Positions 32,531-41,320 of a stretch of DNA of 64,000 nt are shown here, in pieces. The notes under the pieces are model-generated. The model saw only the letters and a list, made by a program, of their open reading frames with translations. It did no database searches and was not told where the DNA came from. Positions within the stretch are counted from its first letter, which is position 1, and the number at the start of each line of letters is the position of its first letter. The position numbers were made by a program, and so were the translations under genes. The DNA lies in the NCBI RefSeq assembly GCF_003236175.1, contig NZ_QKTW01000025.1, forward strand, positions 85,606-149,605. Direction: 5' to 3'. The DNA is from Taibaiella soli. GTDB taxonomy: Bacteria > Bacteroidota > Bacteroidia > Chitinophagales > Chitinophagaceae.

Positions 32531-34961
32531 TGTCATATTAAACACTACAACTGCCGGGGAAACAGTGATCTGCTATCACTGCGGCACTGCATGTTTAAAC
32601 CGGAACATCGCTACCGACGAAAAATTCTTTTGTTGCGAAGGCTGTTTGCTTGTGTATGAAATACTCAATAAAAATGGCCTTTGCGATTATTATAAATTGC
32701 AAAATCATCCGGGACTTAGTCAAATCAAGGCTGGCAGACAGGACAAATATGCATTTCTGGATGAAGCATCTGTTGCCGCACAGCTATATAGTTTTACCGA
32801 TGGAAACCACACCGTCGTAAATCTGTACATTCCGGGCGTGCATTGCAGTTCTTGCATGTGGCTTCTGGAGCATCTTCAAAAGATAAATCCAGGCATTACG
32901 GACAGCCGTCTGAACTTCACAAGTAAAGAATTAACGGTTCGTTTTAATCTTGAAAAAATAAGTCTGCGCTCCGTTGTGGAATTATTAGCGACTATCGGCT
33001 ACCCACCCTACATCAGTCTCGACAATACACAGGACAAAAAGCCAAAGGGAAACAGCGCGCGCATTTATAAACTTGGCATTGCGGGATTTTGTTTCGGAAA
33101 TATCATGATGATGAGTTTTCCGGAATATTTTTCACTGACGTCAGGTATGGAAAAGCAATACACAGAACTGTTCCGCTACCTGAATCTTGGACTGGCGCTG
33201 CCGGTTTTCTTTTATTGCGCCTCCGAATTCTGGATTAATGCATGGAAAGGGTTGCAGCAAAAAATGCTCAATATCGACGCGCCCATCGCACTGGCCATTC
33301 TCATTACATTCACCAGAAGTATTTATGAAATTGCCACACACACAGGTTCTGGATTTCTGGACAGCATGTCGGGGATTATTTTCTTTATGCTGGTGGGGCG
33401 CGTCATTCAAGAGCGCGTATACAGCTCTATTTCCTTTCATCGCGATTATAAAGCGTATTTCCCAATTGCCGTTAGTGTACTTACGGAAACCGGCACAGCA
33501 ATAAGAAATATTCAGGAACTGAAAGAAAATGACGTGGTGCAACTGCATCATGATGAAATTATTCCGGCCGATGGTATGATCGTAAAAGGTGAAGCGCGAA
33601 TCGACTACAGCTTTGTGACCGGTGAATCCGATCCGGTAATCAAAGAAAAAGGAGACACCGTATACGCTGGCGGTCGGCAAACCGGCACTGAGCTGACAAT
33701 CTGCATCACAAAACCAGTGGCATCCAGTTATCTTACCTCACTGTGGAACCATCACAGCTTTCAAAAAAACAAACACACAAAAAATAATAAGGAAAGTGCC
33801 GTACATGTGCTCAGCAAATACTTTACTTATGTTTTGTTTGCACTCGCATTGATTACCGGTATCTTCTGGGCATTTCGGGATCCATCTAAAATTTTGCCGA
33901 GTGTTTCAGCAATGCTGATTGTTGCCTGTCCCTGTGCATTGCTATTATCTGCTACCTATACGAACGGTAATCTCCTCCGTCTCTTTAGCAACAACGGCCT
34001 TTTTCTCCGTGATGCTGATGTTATAGAACCATTGGGAAAGATCGACAATATTGTATTCGACAAAACGGGAACGCTTACGGAATGCAACGATAAAACAGCA
34101 CTAACCGGCGCCGTTTTTTCAGCTGAAGAGCTCGCTTCTATTTTTACCGTTGCCAATTCCAGCCAGCATCCTTACAGCAGAGCACTGGTGCGTTTTTTGG
34201 GAAAATATCCCCTTCAACGGGTAACATCCTGGCAAGAATATACCGGAAAAGGCATCGAAGCAACTGTAAACGGCAGTCGGATAAAAATTGGATCTGCTTC
34301 ATTTCTGGGTATTGCCCCTACTCCGGATCACGCTAATGTTTATATTTCTGTCGATGAGAAAAAAATAGCAGCATTCCGCTTTTATGCCGGGCTGCGGACG
34401 GGTGTGCCGGATATGCTGCGACAGTTGCGCAATAAGTTCAGACTCTCGCTGCTTTCAGGAGATAACGAACGGGAAAAAGAGCTTGTTCAAAGCCTTTTCG
34501 ATAGCGGCGGTCAACTGTTATTTAACCGGAAGCCAATTGACAAGCTACATTATATTGCAAGCTTACAGGAAAAAGATGCCAATGTACTGATGATCGGCGA
34601 CGGACTCAATGACGCCGGCGCATTGCAACAAAGTAATGTGGGCATTACACTGGCGGATGATATCAATAATTTTACGCCATCTTGCGATGCGATCCTTAGT
34701 GCCGGAAGTTTTACCTCGTTGCCCGCTATTTTAAACCTAGCCAGAAACGGCCGCGCGATCATCCGATTCAGCTTTTTTATTTCCGTTATATACAACGTCA
34801 TCGGACTAAGTTTTGCTGTGCAGGGAAAATTAAACCCTCTCCTGGCCGCTATTTTGATGCCGGTGAGTACGCTTAGTATCGTATTGATAACCACCGGCCT
34901 TACTTATTTCGCCGCAAGACTCAATGGCCTAGGAAAACAATCAAAACCAGAGGTGAATTAA
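32517..34961 (+). CDS. ccoI: Cu(I)-type P-type ATPase of cbb3 assembly (CcoI/FixI type)
   Basis: About 814 residues from ATG 32517 (32499 is also possible). An N-terminal Cys-rich segment (CYHCGTAC... FCCEGCLLVYEIL) precedes an HMA-type domain with CSSC (GVHCSSCMW), as is usual in CcoI. The P1B core follows: CPC in VACPCALLL for metal transport, DKTGT with the phosphorylated Asp, and GDGLNDAGAL near the end. CcoI supplies copper to the cbb3 oxidase. Its place before ccoSNOQP fits this. The promoter lies upstream of the preceding helical gene. Confidence 0.93.
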   Translation: MPSTDVILNTTTAGETVICYHCGTACLNRNIATDEKFFCCEGCLLVYEILNKNGLCDYYKLQNHPGLSQIKAGRQDKYAFLDEASVAAQLYSFTDGNHTVVNLYIPGVHCSSCMWLLEHLQKINPGITDSRLNFTSKELTVRFNLEKISLRSVVELLATIGYPPYISLDNTQDKKPKGNSARIYKLGIAGFCFGNIMMMSFPEYFSLTSGMEKQYTELFRYLNLGLALPVFFYCASEFWINAWKGLQQKMLNIDAPIALAILITFTRSIYEIATHTGSGFLDSMSGIIFFMLVGRVIQERVYSSISFHRDYKAYFPIAVSVLTETGTAIRNIQELKENDVVQLHHDEIIPADGMIVKGEARIDYSFVTGESDPVIKEKGDTVYAGGRQTGTELTICITKPVASSYLTSLWNHHSFQKNKHTKNNKESAVHVLSKYFTYVLFALALITGIFWAFRDPSKILPSVSAMLIVACPCALLLSATYTNGNLLRLFSNNGLFLRDADVIEPLGKIDNIVFDKTGTLTECNDKTALTGAVFSAEELASIFTVANSSQHPYSRALVRFLGKYPLQRVTSWQEYTGKGIEATVNGSRIKIGSASFLGIAPTPDHANVYISVDEKKIAAFRFYAGLRTGVPDMLRQLRNKFRLSLLSGDNEREKELVQSLFDSGGQLLFNRKPIDKLHYIASLQEKDANVLMIGDGLNDAGALQQSNVGITLADDINNFTPSCDAILSAGSFTSLPAILNLARNGRAIIRFSFFISVIYNVIGLSFAVQGKLNPLLAAILMPVSTLSIVLITTGLTYFAARLNGLGKQSKPEVN

Positions 34962-35054
34962 AAACGGCACAATTTTTGGTGTATAGAGTAATTGTGAATA
35001 CATACAACAGACGGGGGACGTCTTTATTGTAAATCCAAAAAACACAATTACAAG

Positions 35055-35360
35055 ATGAGAAAAGCAGACATTATCCAAAGCATTTCCAACAAGACAAAAC
35101 TGCACAAAGTAGATGTGCTGGTTGCAATCGAAGAGTTTTGCAAAGAAGTAAAACTATCACTGGAGCAAGGCCACGCGGTTCATATACGCGGTTTCGGCAG
35201 CTTTGTGATTAACAAAAAAGTCAGTAAAAAGCAAAGTGTCCCGGGGGATACGGTTTACAAACAAATCCGACCGGGCTTTATTCCTGCTGCAGAGTTTATT
35301 GATTGCGTGAAGCGTTGTGACTCTTCCTTACTTGCAAAATCGAATACTGATAACGACTAA
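35055..35360 (+). CDS. HU/IHF-family DNA-binding protein with divergent arm
   Basis: A 101-residue HU-family protein: RKADIIQSISNKTKL N-terminal helices and the conserved GHAVHIRGFGSFVI strand. The DNA-wrapping arm reads KKVSKKQSVPGDTVYKQIRPGFIP, lacking the usual RNP intercalating motif (Arg-Asn-Pro), and the tail has two Cys. DNA bending by intercalation may therefore be reduced. Unusually it sits between ccoI and ccoS; whether it has a role in controlling the oxidase genes is unknown. Confidence 0.88.
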   Translation: MRKADIIQSISNKTKLHKVDVLVAIEEFCKEVKLSLEQGHAVHIRGFGSFVINKKVSKKQSVPGDTVYKQIRPGFIPAAEFIDCVKRCDSSLLAKSNTDND

Positions 35361-35561
35361 CAGCATCCTTTATTACCACATTCACCCTTCCAACTAATTT
35401 TTCATTTTTCGAAGCATTTTTCTCTTTTTATCAATGCCATTCATGGCATCAGATTATTATCCTGCACGTTTCACCGGCGACAGCCAAAGTTTATTTAAGT
35501 CCCTCCTGAACACAAATCCCCGTCATTTCCTTTCTCATACTGGTTGCACCTGACAAAAAGC

Positions 35562-35573
35562 TGACAAATATCA
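35562..35573 (+). promoter_or_regulatory. Predicted FNR-like operator upstream of ccoS-ccoNO
   Basis: CTGACAAATATCA: TGA-N6-TCA at 35562-35573, centre 35567.5, which is 51.5 bp before the -7 element at 35619. It is the same spacing and nearly the same sequence as the site at 31901-31912. Confidence 0.65.
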
Positions 35574-35618
35574 TGTTTCTGCATGCCTTGTGTCATAGAC
35601 CATTCCTCGGGTTCAAAA

Positions 35619-35626
35619 TAGATTTG
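35619..35626 (+). promoter_or_regulatory. -7 element TAGATTTG of the ccoS-ccoNOQP operon
   Basis: Exact match to TAnnTTTG. It excludes starts upstream of it for the CcoS reading frame, supporting ATG 35648. Confidence 0.65.
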
Positions 35627-35647
35627 ATGTATATAAATGCATGTTTC

Positions 35648-35818
35648 ATGAGCGTGTTGTTTCTACTGGTTTTTGCGAGTATAGCTGTTGCTGGTGGATT
35701 TTTGGTCGCCTTTCTCTGGAGCGTCCGCACCAACCAGTTCGAAGATCAGGAAGGATCTGCTATGCGCATTTTACATGATGATCCCGTACCGAATTCTAAT
35801 GTTTCTGACAATAAATAG
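35648..35818 (+). CDS. ccoS: CcoS, cbb3 oxidase assembly protein
   Basis: 56 residues from ATG 35648. One transmembrane helix (LFLLVFASIAVAGGFLVAFLW) and the family ending SVRTNQFEDQEGSAMRILHDD are typical of CcoS, which is needed for heme and copper insertion into cbb3 oxidase. A longer frame open to 35573 would start inside the predicted operator, so the shorter start is chosen. ccoNO follows 9 bp downstream. Confidence 0.85.
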   Translation: MSVLFLLVFASIAVAGGFLVAFLWSVRTNQFEDQEGSAMRILHDDPVPNSNVSDNK

Positions 35819-35827
35819 TACCCGAGT

Positions 35828-38020
35828 ATGAGTCTTTCCTTACAACAAGAAACGACAGGCCAGAGCGATCTCGCTGCGTCTGCCGTACAACCCGAACGGT
35901 TTTATTATGACAATAAGATCGTAAAAATGTTTGCCTACGCTACGATCTTTTGGGGCATCGTAGGCATGTTAGCCGGTCTGCTGGCCGCTTTTCAGCTTGT
36001 ATTCCCAGCGCTCAATTTTAATACTGCTGCCACTACTTTCGGCCGTGTAAGACCCGTTCATACGAATGCGGTCATATTCGCATTTGTGGGCAACGGTATT
36101 TTTATGGGCGTTTATTATTCACTACAGCGCCTGTGCAAGGCCCGAATGTTTAGCGACCGGCTGAGCAAGCTGCATTTCTGGGGCTGGCAAACCATTATCG
36201 TATTAGCCGCAATCACATTGCTGGCAGGTTATACTACCGGTAAAGAATATGCTGAACTGGAATGGCCTATTGATATTCTGATCACACTCGTATGGGTGGC
36301 ATTCGGCTGGAATATGTTCGGCACCATCATCAAACGCCGCGAACGCCATTTATATGTAGCTATCTGGTTTTATATCGCAACGTTTATTACGGTGGCCATG
36401 CTTCACATCGTGAATTCGGTAGAAATTCCTTTTAGCTGGATGAAATCTTATTCCTGGTATGCAGGTGTACAGGATGCGTTGGTACAATGGTGGTACGGGC
36501 ATAATGCAGTTGCATTTTTCCTTACAACACCTTACCTCGGCATCATGTATTATTTCCTGCCGAAAGCAGCGAATCGTCCTGTTTATTCTTACCGCCTTTC
36601 TATCATCCACTTCTGGTCACTTATCTTCCTTTATATCTGGGCCGGCCCGCACCATTTATTATACACTGCATTACCTGATTGGGCACAATCATTGGGAACT
36701 GTGTTTAGTGTTATGTTGATTGCGCCATCATGGGGCGGTATGCTGAATGGCCTGCTGACGCTACGCGGCGTGTGGGACAAAGTACGAGAAGATCCTGTTT
36801 TGAAATTTATGGTCGTTGCCGTAACAGCATACGGTATGGCCACATTTGAAGGACCATTACTAAGTCTTAAAAATGTAAATGCCATTAGCCACTTTACCGA
36901 TTGGACCATCGCACACGTACACGTAGGTGCACTTGGCTGGAACGGCTTTATGACTTTCGCAATGCTCTATTGGCTGTTTCCGAGATTATTTAAAACAAAA
37001 CTGTATTCTGAAAAACTGGCCAACTGGCATTTCTGGATTGGTACACTCGGTATTGTGTTCTATACAATCCCATTGTATTGGGCAGGTATCATGCAAAGTC
37101 TCAACTGGAAAGAATTTACGCCAGAAGGAACGTTAAAATATCAATTCCTGGAAACGGTAACGCAAATGAAACCCTACTACGCCATGCGTGGTATCGGCGG
37201 CACACTCTACCTGATCGGCGCACTGATGATGGTGTATAACCTTTACAAAACGGTTAAAGCCGGCAAACCTGTAGAAGACGATGCAGCAGAAGCCGTGCCA
37301 TTGACCAAAGCATACACTGCACATAGCAATGAACACTGGCATCGCTGGATTGAACGCCGTCCGGTACAAATGCTGGTAGGTAGCCTGATTGTAGTTGCCA
37401 TCGGTGGTTTAATTGAAATCATTCCGACATTCCTCGTAAAATCAAACATCCCAACCATTGCAAGTGTAAAACCATATACGCCGCTTGAACTGCAAGGTCG
37501 GGATATTTATGTGCGGGAAGGCTGTTATACTTGTCATAGCCAGATGATACGCCCGTTCCGCGATGAAGTGGCCCGTTATGGCGAATATTCAAAAGCGGGA
37601 GAATTTGTGTACGACCATCCGTTCCAATGGGGCAGTAAACGTACAGGGCCCGATCTGGCGCGCATTGGCGGAAAATACCCGGACAGCTGGCATTTCAATC
37701 ATATGTACAATCCGACCAGCACCTCTCCGAATTCCATTATGCCACGCTATCCGTGGTTGTTTAAAAATGAAATTGACACGGCTATTACCGGTGCAAAAAT
37801 CAGAGCGATGCAAACACTGGGTGTACCTTATACACAAGGATTTGACGTTGCAGCAAATGCCAATCTGATGGCCCAGGCGCGGAAGATTAAAGAAAGTCTG
37901 TACAGCTCTCCTGAAAAAATCAACATTCCGGAAAACAGGGAGATCATTGCGCTCATCGCCTACTTACAACGTATGGGCACAGACATTAAACTGGAACAAA
38001 AAACGGCACAAAACCCATAA
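35828..38020 (+). CDS. ccoNO: Fused cbb3-type cytochrome c oxidase subunits I and II (CcoN-CcoO)
   Basis: A 730-residue fusion. The first about 480 residues are CcoN: 12-13 transmembrane helices, with heme/copper-ligand segments such as RPVHTNAVIFAFVG, WWYGHNAVAFF, WAGPHHLLYTALPDW and WTIAHVHVGALGW. After the linker near residue 510 (HWHRWIERRPVQ) comes CcoO, with one anchor helix and a single heme c motif CYTCH (residues about 563-567) followed by GSKRTGPDLARIGG and an axial-Met-like MPRYPW. This fusion is known in Bacteroidota. The oxidase reduces O2 at low oxygen tension and pumps protons. It is followed by ccoQ and ccoP. Confidence 0.97.
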   Translation: MSLSLQQETTGQSDLAASAVQPERFYYDNKIVKMFAYATIFWGIVGMLAGLLAAFQLVFPALNFNTAATTFGRVRPVHTNAVIFAFVGNGIFMGVYYSLQRLCKARMFSDRLSKLHFWGWQTIIVLAAITLLAGYTTGKEYAELEWPIDILITLVWVAFGWNMFGTIIKRRERHLYVAIWFYIATFITVAMLHIVNSVEIPFSWMKSYSWYAGVQDALVQWWYGHNAVAFFLTTPYLGIMYYFLPKAANRPVYSYRLSIIHFWSLIFLYIWAGPHHLLYTALPDWAQSLGTVFSVMLIAPSWGGMLNGLLTLRGVWDKVREDPVLKFMVVAVTAYGMATFEGPLLSLKNVNAISHFTDWTIAHVHVGALGWNGFMTFAMLYWLFPRLFKTKLYSEKLANWHFWIGTLGIVFYTIPLYWAGIMQSLNWKEFTPEGTLKYQFLETVTQMKPYYAMRGIGGTLYLIGALMMVYNLYKTVKAGKPVEDDAAEAVPLTKAYTAHSNEHWHRWIERRPVQMLVGSLIVVAIGGLIEIIPTFLVKSNIPTIASVKPYTPLELQGRDIYVREGCYTCHSQMIRPFRDEVARYGEYSKAGEFVYDHPFQWGSKRTGPDLARIGGKYPDSWHFNHMYNPTSTSPNSIMPRYPWLFKNEIDTAITGAKIRAMQTLGVPYTQGFDVAANANLMAQARKIKESLYSSPEKINIPENREIIALIAYLQRMGTDIKLEQKTAQNP

Positions 38021-38031
38021 AATATTCGGTT

Positions 38032-38205
38032 ATGAAATTTATCAATTATCTGGAAAGTATTACGGGCGTAGGCATTTATCCGCTCACTTCATTGCTGATC
38101 TTCTTTTTGTTTTTCACGGTGCTGCTATTATGGGTATTTCGTGCCGATAAAAAATATATCCGCAATCTGAAACAAATTCCTTTTCCAGACCACGATGATC
38201 AATAA
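38032..38205 (+). CDS. ccoQ: CcoQ, small cbb3 oxidase subunit
   Basis: 57 residues from ATG 38032: a short N-terminus (MKFINYLESITGVGIYPL), one helix (LTSLLIFFLFFTVLLLWVF) and a basic tail (RADKKYIRNLKQIPFPDHDDQ), which is the CcoQ/FixQ plan. It begins 11 bp after ccoNO and overlaps the start of ccoP by 11 bp, indicating translational coupling. CcoQ stabilises the oxidase complex. Confidence 0.85.
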   Translation: MKFINYLESITGVGIYPLTSLLIFFLFFTVLLLWVFRADKKYIRNLKQIPFPDHDDQ

Positions 38206-39400
38206 CCCCATTAAAAGAACGTTCATGCGACCATACTTTTTAAAAACAAGTTTTATTATAGCCGCGCTGGCATTTCCGGCAGTTCTGTTTGCCGCGGATC
38301 CCGCACCTACACCCGATCGTGATGCATTTAGTTTTAATGCGGTGCTAGTGGGCCTGGTATCCCTGATCATTGTTTTATTGTTTGTAATCGGCGTTGCAGC
38401 AAATGTTTTGCGACAATTGTCTTTCGTTTACCGCGAAAAAATGCGTGCTGCTAAAACCGAAAAAACGAGTGGTTCCTCCACTTCAATTATTACAGGTCTG
38501 CTCTTGCTGATGGCAATTTGTCTTCCCGCATTCAGCGCCCTGGCCGCAGATGGCGATGCAGCCGCACCAGTTGTCGCCCCCGTCTCCAAATTTATCAACG
38601 GTATTCCAAAAGACGATTACTATGCGATTCTTGCAATCATTATTCTGGAATTGCTCGTCTTAACCGTACTACTGGTGAATATCCGGATACTGGTCCGCGT
38701 ATTATCTGCACGGCCCGAAACAGAACGGATTGCTAAAGCTATTGTGCGCCGCTCTTTCTGGGAACGTTTCAACAAATCAGTTGCGCTGGATAAAGAAAAA
38801 GACATTACACTCGATCACGACTACGATGGCATTCAGGAACTCGACAACAGTCTGCCACCATGGTGGAAATACGGTTTCTATGCAACAATTATTGTATCAA
38901 TTGTCTACCTCTGGTACTACCATGCCAGCGGTCAGGGTCCAAGCTCTTACGATGAATATGTAGCATCTGTGGAAAAAGGCAAAGAGGAAGTAGCAGCGTA
39001 TCTCGCCACATCAGCCAATAATGTAGACGAAAATACAGTGACAGTAATCACGGATAAAGGTCAGCTGGATGCCGCAAAAAATATCTTTGAGACTACGTGT
39101 AGCGCCTGTCATGCCAAAGATGGCGGTGGCGGTATTGGCCCAAACCTTACAGATGATCACTGGCTGCACGGTGGCGGCATCAAAGATATTTTTAAATCCA
39201 TCAAATACGGATGGCAGGATAAAGGCATGAAAAGCTGGAAAGATGATTATTCTCCAAAACAAATTGCAGAACTGGCCAGCTATATAAAATCGCTGCAAGG
39301 ATCGAAACCTGCTAATCCAAAAGATCCGCAAGGTGATCTCTATGTGGAAGGAAAAACAGCTGCACCTGCCGCTACAACGGACAGCACAAAAGCCAACTAA
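38195..39400 (+). CDS. ccoP: Cytochrome c subunit III of cbb3 oxidase (CcoP), one-heme form
   Basis: 401 residues. The N-terminal helices look like a signal/anchor (FIIAALAFPAVLFAADP), then a second pair of helices near residues 100-160, and a third (GFYATIIVSIVYLWYY) near residue 230. Only one CxxCH is present (CSACH, near 304), so this CcoP is mono-heme, while proteobacterial CcoP has two. The motif PPWWKYGFY is the CcoP family mark. It accepts electrons and passes them to CcoO/CcoN. Overlap with ccoQ by 11 bp; ccoG starts 2 bp after its stop. Confidence 0.93.
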   Translation: MINNPIKRTFMRPYFLKTSFIIAALAFPAVLFAADPAPTPDRDAFSFNAVLVGLVSLIIVLLFVIGVAANVLRQLSFVYREKMRAAKTEKTSGSSTSIITGLLLLMAICLPAFSALAADGDAAAPVVAPVSKFINGIPKDDYYAILAIIILELLVLTVLLVNIRILVRVLSARPETERIAKAIVRRSFWERFNKSVALDKEKDITLDHDYDGIQELDNSLPPWWKYGFYATIIVSIVYLWYYHASGQGPSSYDEYVASVEKGKEEVAAYLATSANNVDENTVTVITDKGQLDAAKNIFETTCSACHAKDGGGGIGPNLTDDHWLHGGGIKDIFKSIKYGWQDKGMKSWKDDYSPKQIAELASYIKSLQGSKPANPKDPQGDLYVEGKTAAPAATTDSTKAN

Positions 39401-39401
39401 G

Positions 39402-40811
39402 ATGAACGACAATAACGCGCAACTCAATGAATCTTTCAGAGACAAAGTTGCCACCGTAGATGAAAAAGGAAAAAGAATATGGGTGTATCCGCAAAAGCCC
39501 CAGGGAAAGTTTTATAATGCCCGCACCTGGCTCAGCATTGTTTATTTCATTCTGTTTTTCACGCTGCCGTTCATCAAAGTAAATGGTCATCCATTATTTC
39601 TGATTAATGTAATAGAAAGACGATTTATCCTGTTTGGCCAGATTTTCTGGCCGCAGGATTTTTTCATTTTCGGATTGGGCATGGTACTGTTTGTCGTATT
39701 CGTTGCCCTATTCACTGTTGTCTTTGGACGGCTATTCTGCGGCTGGATTTGCCCGCAAACAATCTTTATGGAAATGGTCTTCCGCAAGATTGAATACTTT
39801 ATTGAAGGAAATGCAGCAGAACAAAAAATACTTGCAAAAGCACAGTGGAATACGGACAAGATTTTCAAGAAATCAGCGAAATGGATTTCATTCTGGGCGC
39901 TGAGCTTTCTGATCTCGAATACCTTCCTGGCTTATGTTATCGGCATCGATGAATTAAGAAAGGTGGTAGTTGATCCACTTAATAAACACGTTGGCGGGTT
40001 TGCTGCCATCCTGATTTTTACGACAGTTTTCTTTTTTGTGTTTGCATGGATGCGTGAACAGGTTTGTACTACAATCTGCCCCTATGGCCGGTTACAAGGT
40101 GTACTACTGGATAGAAATTCTATCGTTGTTGCTTATGATCATGAACGCGGCGAACAACGCGGAAAATTCAACAAGAAAGAAACCAGAACCATCGGCGACT
40201 GTATCGACTGCCACCAATGCGTAAAAGTTTGTCCGACGGGAATTGATATCCGTAACGGCACACAGCTGGAATGCATCAACTGCACCGCTTGTATTGACGC
40301 CTGCAACAAAATGATGGAAGCAGTGAATTTGCCAACTGGCTTAATTCGCTATGCTTCTGAAGCCAATATCAGCGACAAAAAGAAAACAACATTTACCGGA
40401 CGCATGAAAGCCTACTCTGCGGTTATGGCCGTACTGCTGATTGCAGAAAGCTTTTTGCTGGTAAGCCGCACAGATGTTGGCATTACCATTCTCCGCACTC
40501 CGGGACAATTATATCAGAAACAGCCGAACCACCAGTTGAGTAATCTTTACAATTATAAATTGCTCAACAAAACTTACCAGGAAATGAATCTTCATTTTGA
40601 ACCGGAAAATTTTAAAGGGCGCATTGAACTGGTAGGTGAAAAAAACCTCAAAGTGCCGAAAGGCGGCGACCTCACAGGCAGCTTGTTTGTCTACATGGAC
40701 AGCACCGATATAAGACACACCGAAACCGATATAAAAATCGGCGTCTGGCAGGACGGCAAGAAAATTAAAATAGTGAATACTTCTTTCCTCGGGCCGTTTA
40801 CAGAATACTAA
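39402..40811 (+). CDS. ccoG: CcoG, 4Fe-4S ferredoxin-type cbb3 assembly protein
   Basis: 469 residues from ATG 39402 (the frame is open to 39333, inside ccoP). Several transmembrane helices with FGRLFCGWICPQTIFMEMVFRKIEY, then two 4Fe-4S motifs of the CxxCxxCxxxCP type in CIDCHQCVKVCPTGIDIRNGTQLECINCTACIDAC. The periplasmic Ig-like tail ends SFLGPFTEY. CcoG is thought to reduce Cu(II) for loading the cbb3 oxidase. It is tightly linked to ccoP. Confidence 0.95.
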   Translation: MNDNNAQLNESFRDKVATVDEKGKRIWVYPQKPQGKFYNARTWLSIVYFILFFTLPFIKVNGHPLFLINVIERRFILFGQIFWPQDFFIFGLGMVLFVVFVALFTVVFGRLFCGWICPQTIFMEMVFRKIEYFIEGNAAEQKILAKAQWNTDKIFKKSAKWISFWALSFLISNTFLAYVIGIDELRKVVVDPLNKHVGGFAAILIFTTVFFFVFAWMREQVCTTICPYGRLQGVLLDRNSIVVAYDHERGEQRGKFNKKETRTIGDCIDCHQCVKVCPTGIDIRNGTQLECINCTACIDACNKMMEAVNLPTGLIRYASEANISDKKKTTFTGRMKAYSAVMAVLLIAESFLLVSRTDVGITILRTPGQLYQKQPNHQLSNLYNYKLLNKTYQEMNLHFEPENFKGRIELVGEKNLKVPKGGDLTGSLFVYMDSTDIRHTETDIKIGVWQDGKKIKIVNTSFLGPFTEY

Positions 40812-40870
40812 GGTTCGAACTTAGTGGTTGGTTTTAAGTTATACATTTTAAGTTTTGAACGAAAAAAATA

Positions 40871-41320
40871 ATGATTATGCGAATCAGCTGGGGATATAAA
40901 ATAGCATTGCTTTACTGCAGTTTTGTGGCGTTGATGATCGTTCTGGTGGTAAAAAGTATGCATCAGAAAATAGACCTTGTGTCTAAAGATTATTATGCCG
41001 AAGAACTGGCATTCCAAAAGCAAATTGATGCAGGTAAAAACCAGTCGGCGCTTTCTGCAGCGATAGGAATACACGCCGATGCACAAAATGTCGTGATTGA
41101 ATTTCCTTCCGAATTTAAGAATGAAAGCATTCAGGGAAAAGTACATTTCTATGCGCCTGCCAATGCCGATTTCGATAAAGACATTCCGCTCGCTACAGCA
41201 AACAATATCTGTATGATACCACGCAGTCTGCTGCAGCATACTCGTTATTCGCTGAAGATAAACTGGGAGGCTGCCGGCAAAAAATACTATCAGGAAACCG
41301 ATTTAAATCTCGCACAATGA
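40871..41320 (+). CDS. ccoH: CcoH, FixH-family cbb3 assembly protein
   Basis: 149 residues: one N-terminal helix (ISWGYKIALLYCSFVALMIVLVV) and the family mark SKDYYAEELAFQKQIDAGKNQS, then a periplasmic beta domain. FixH/CcoH is required for assembly of cbb3 oxidase with CcoI. An ATG two codons later is also possible. Its stop overlaps by four bases the start of the next gene. Confidence 0.9.
   Translation: MIMRISWGYKIALLYCSFVALMIVLVVKSMHQKIDLVSKDYYAEELAFQKQIDAGKNQSALSAAIGIHADAQNVVIEFPSEFKNESIQGKVHFYAPANADFDKDIPLATANNICMIPRSLLQHTRYSLKINWEAAGKKYYQETDLNLAQ

Noticed and set aside
35573-35647. Longer CcoS start at 35573
   Set aside because: It would begin inside the predicted operator and upstream of the -7 element; known CcoS proteins start with a short sequence before the helix.
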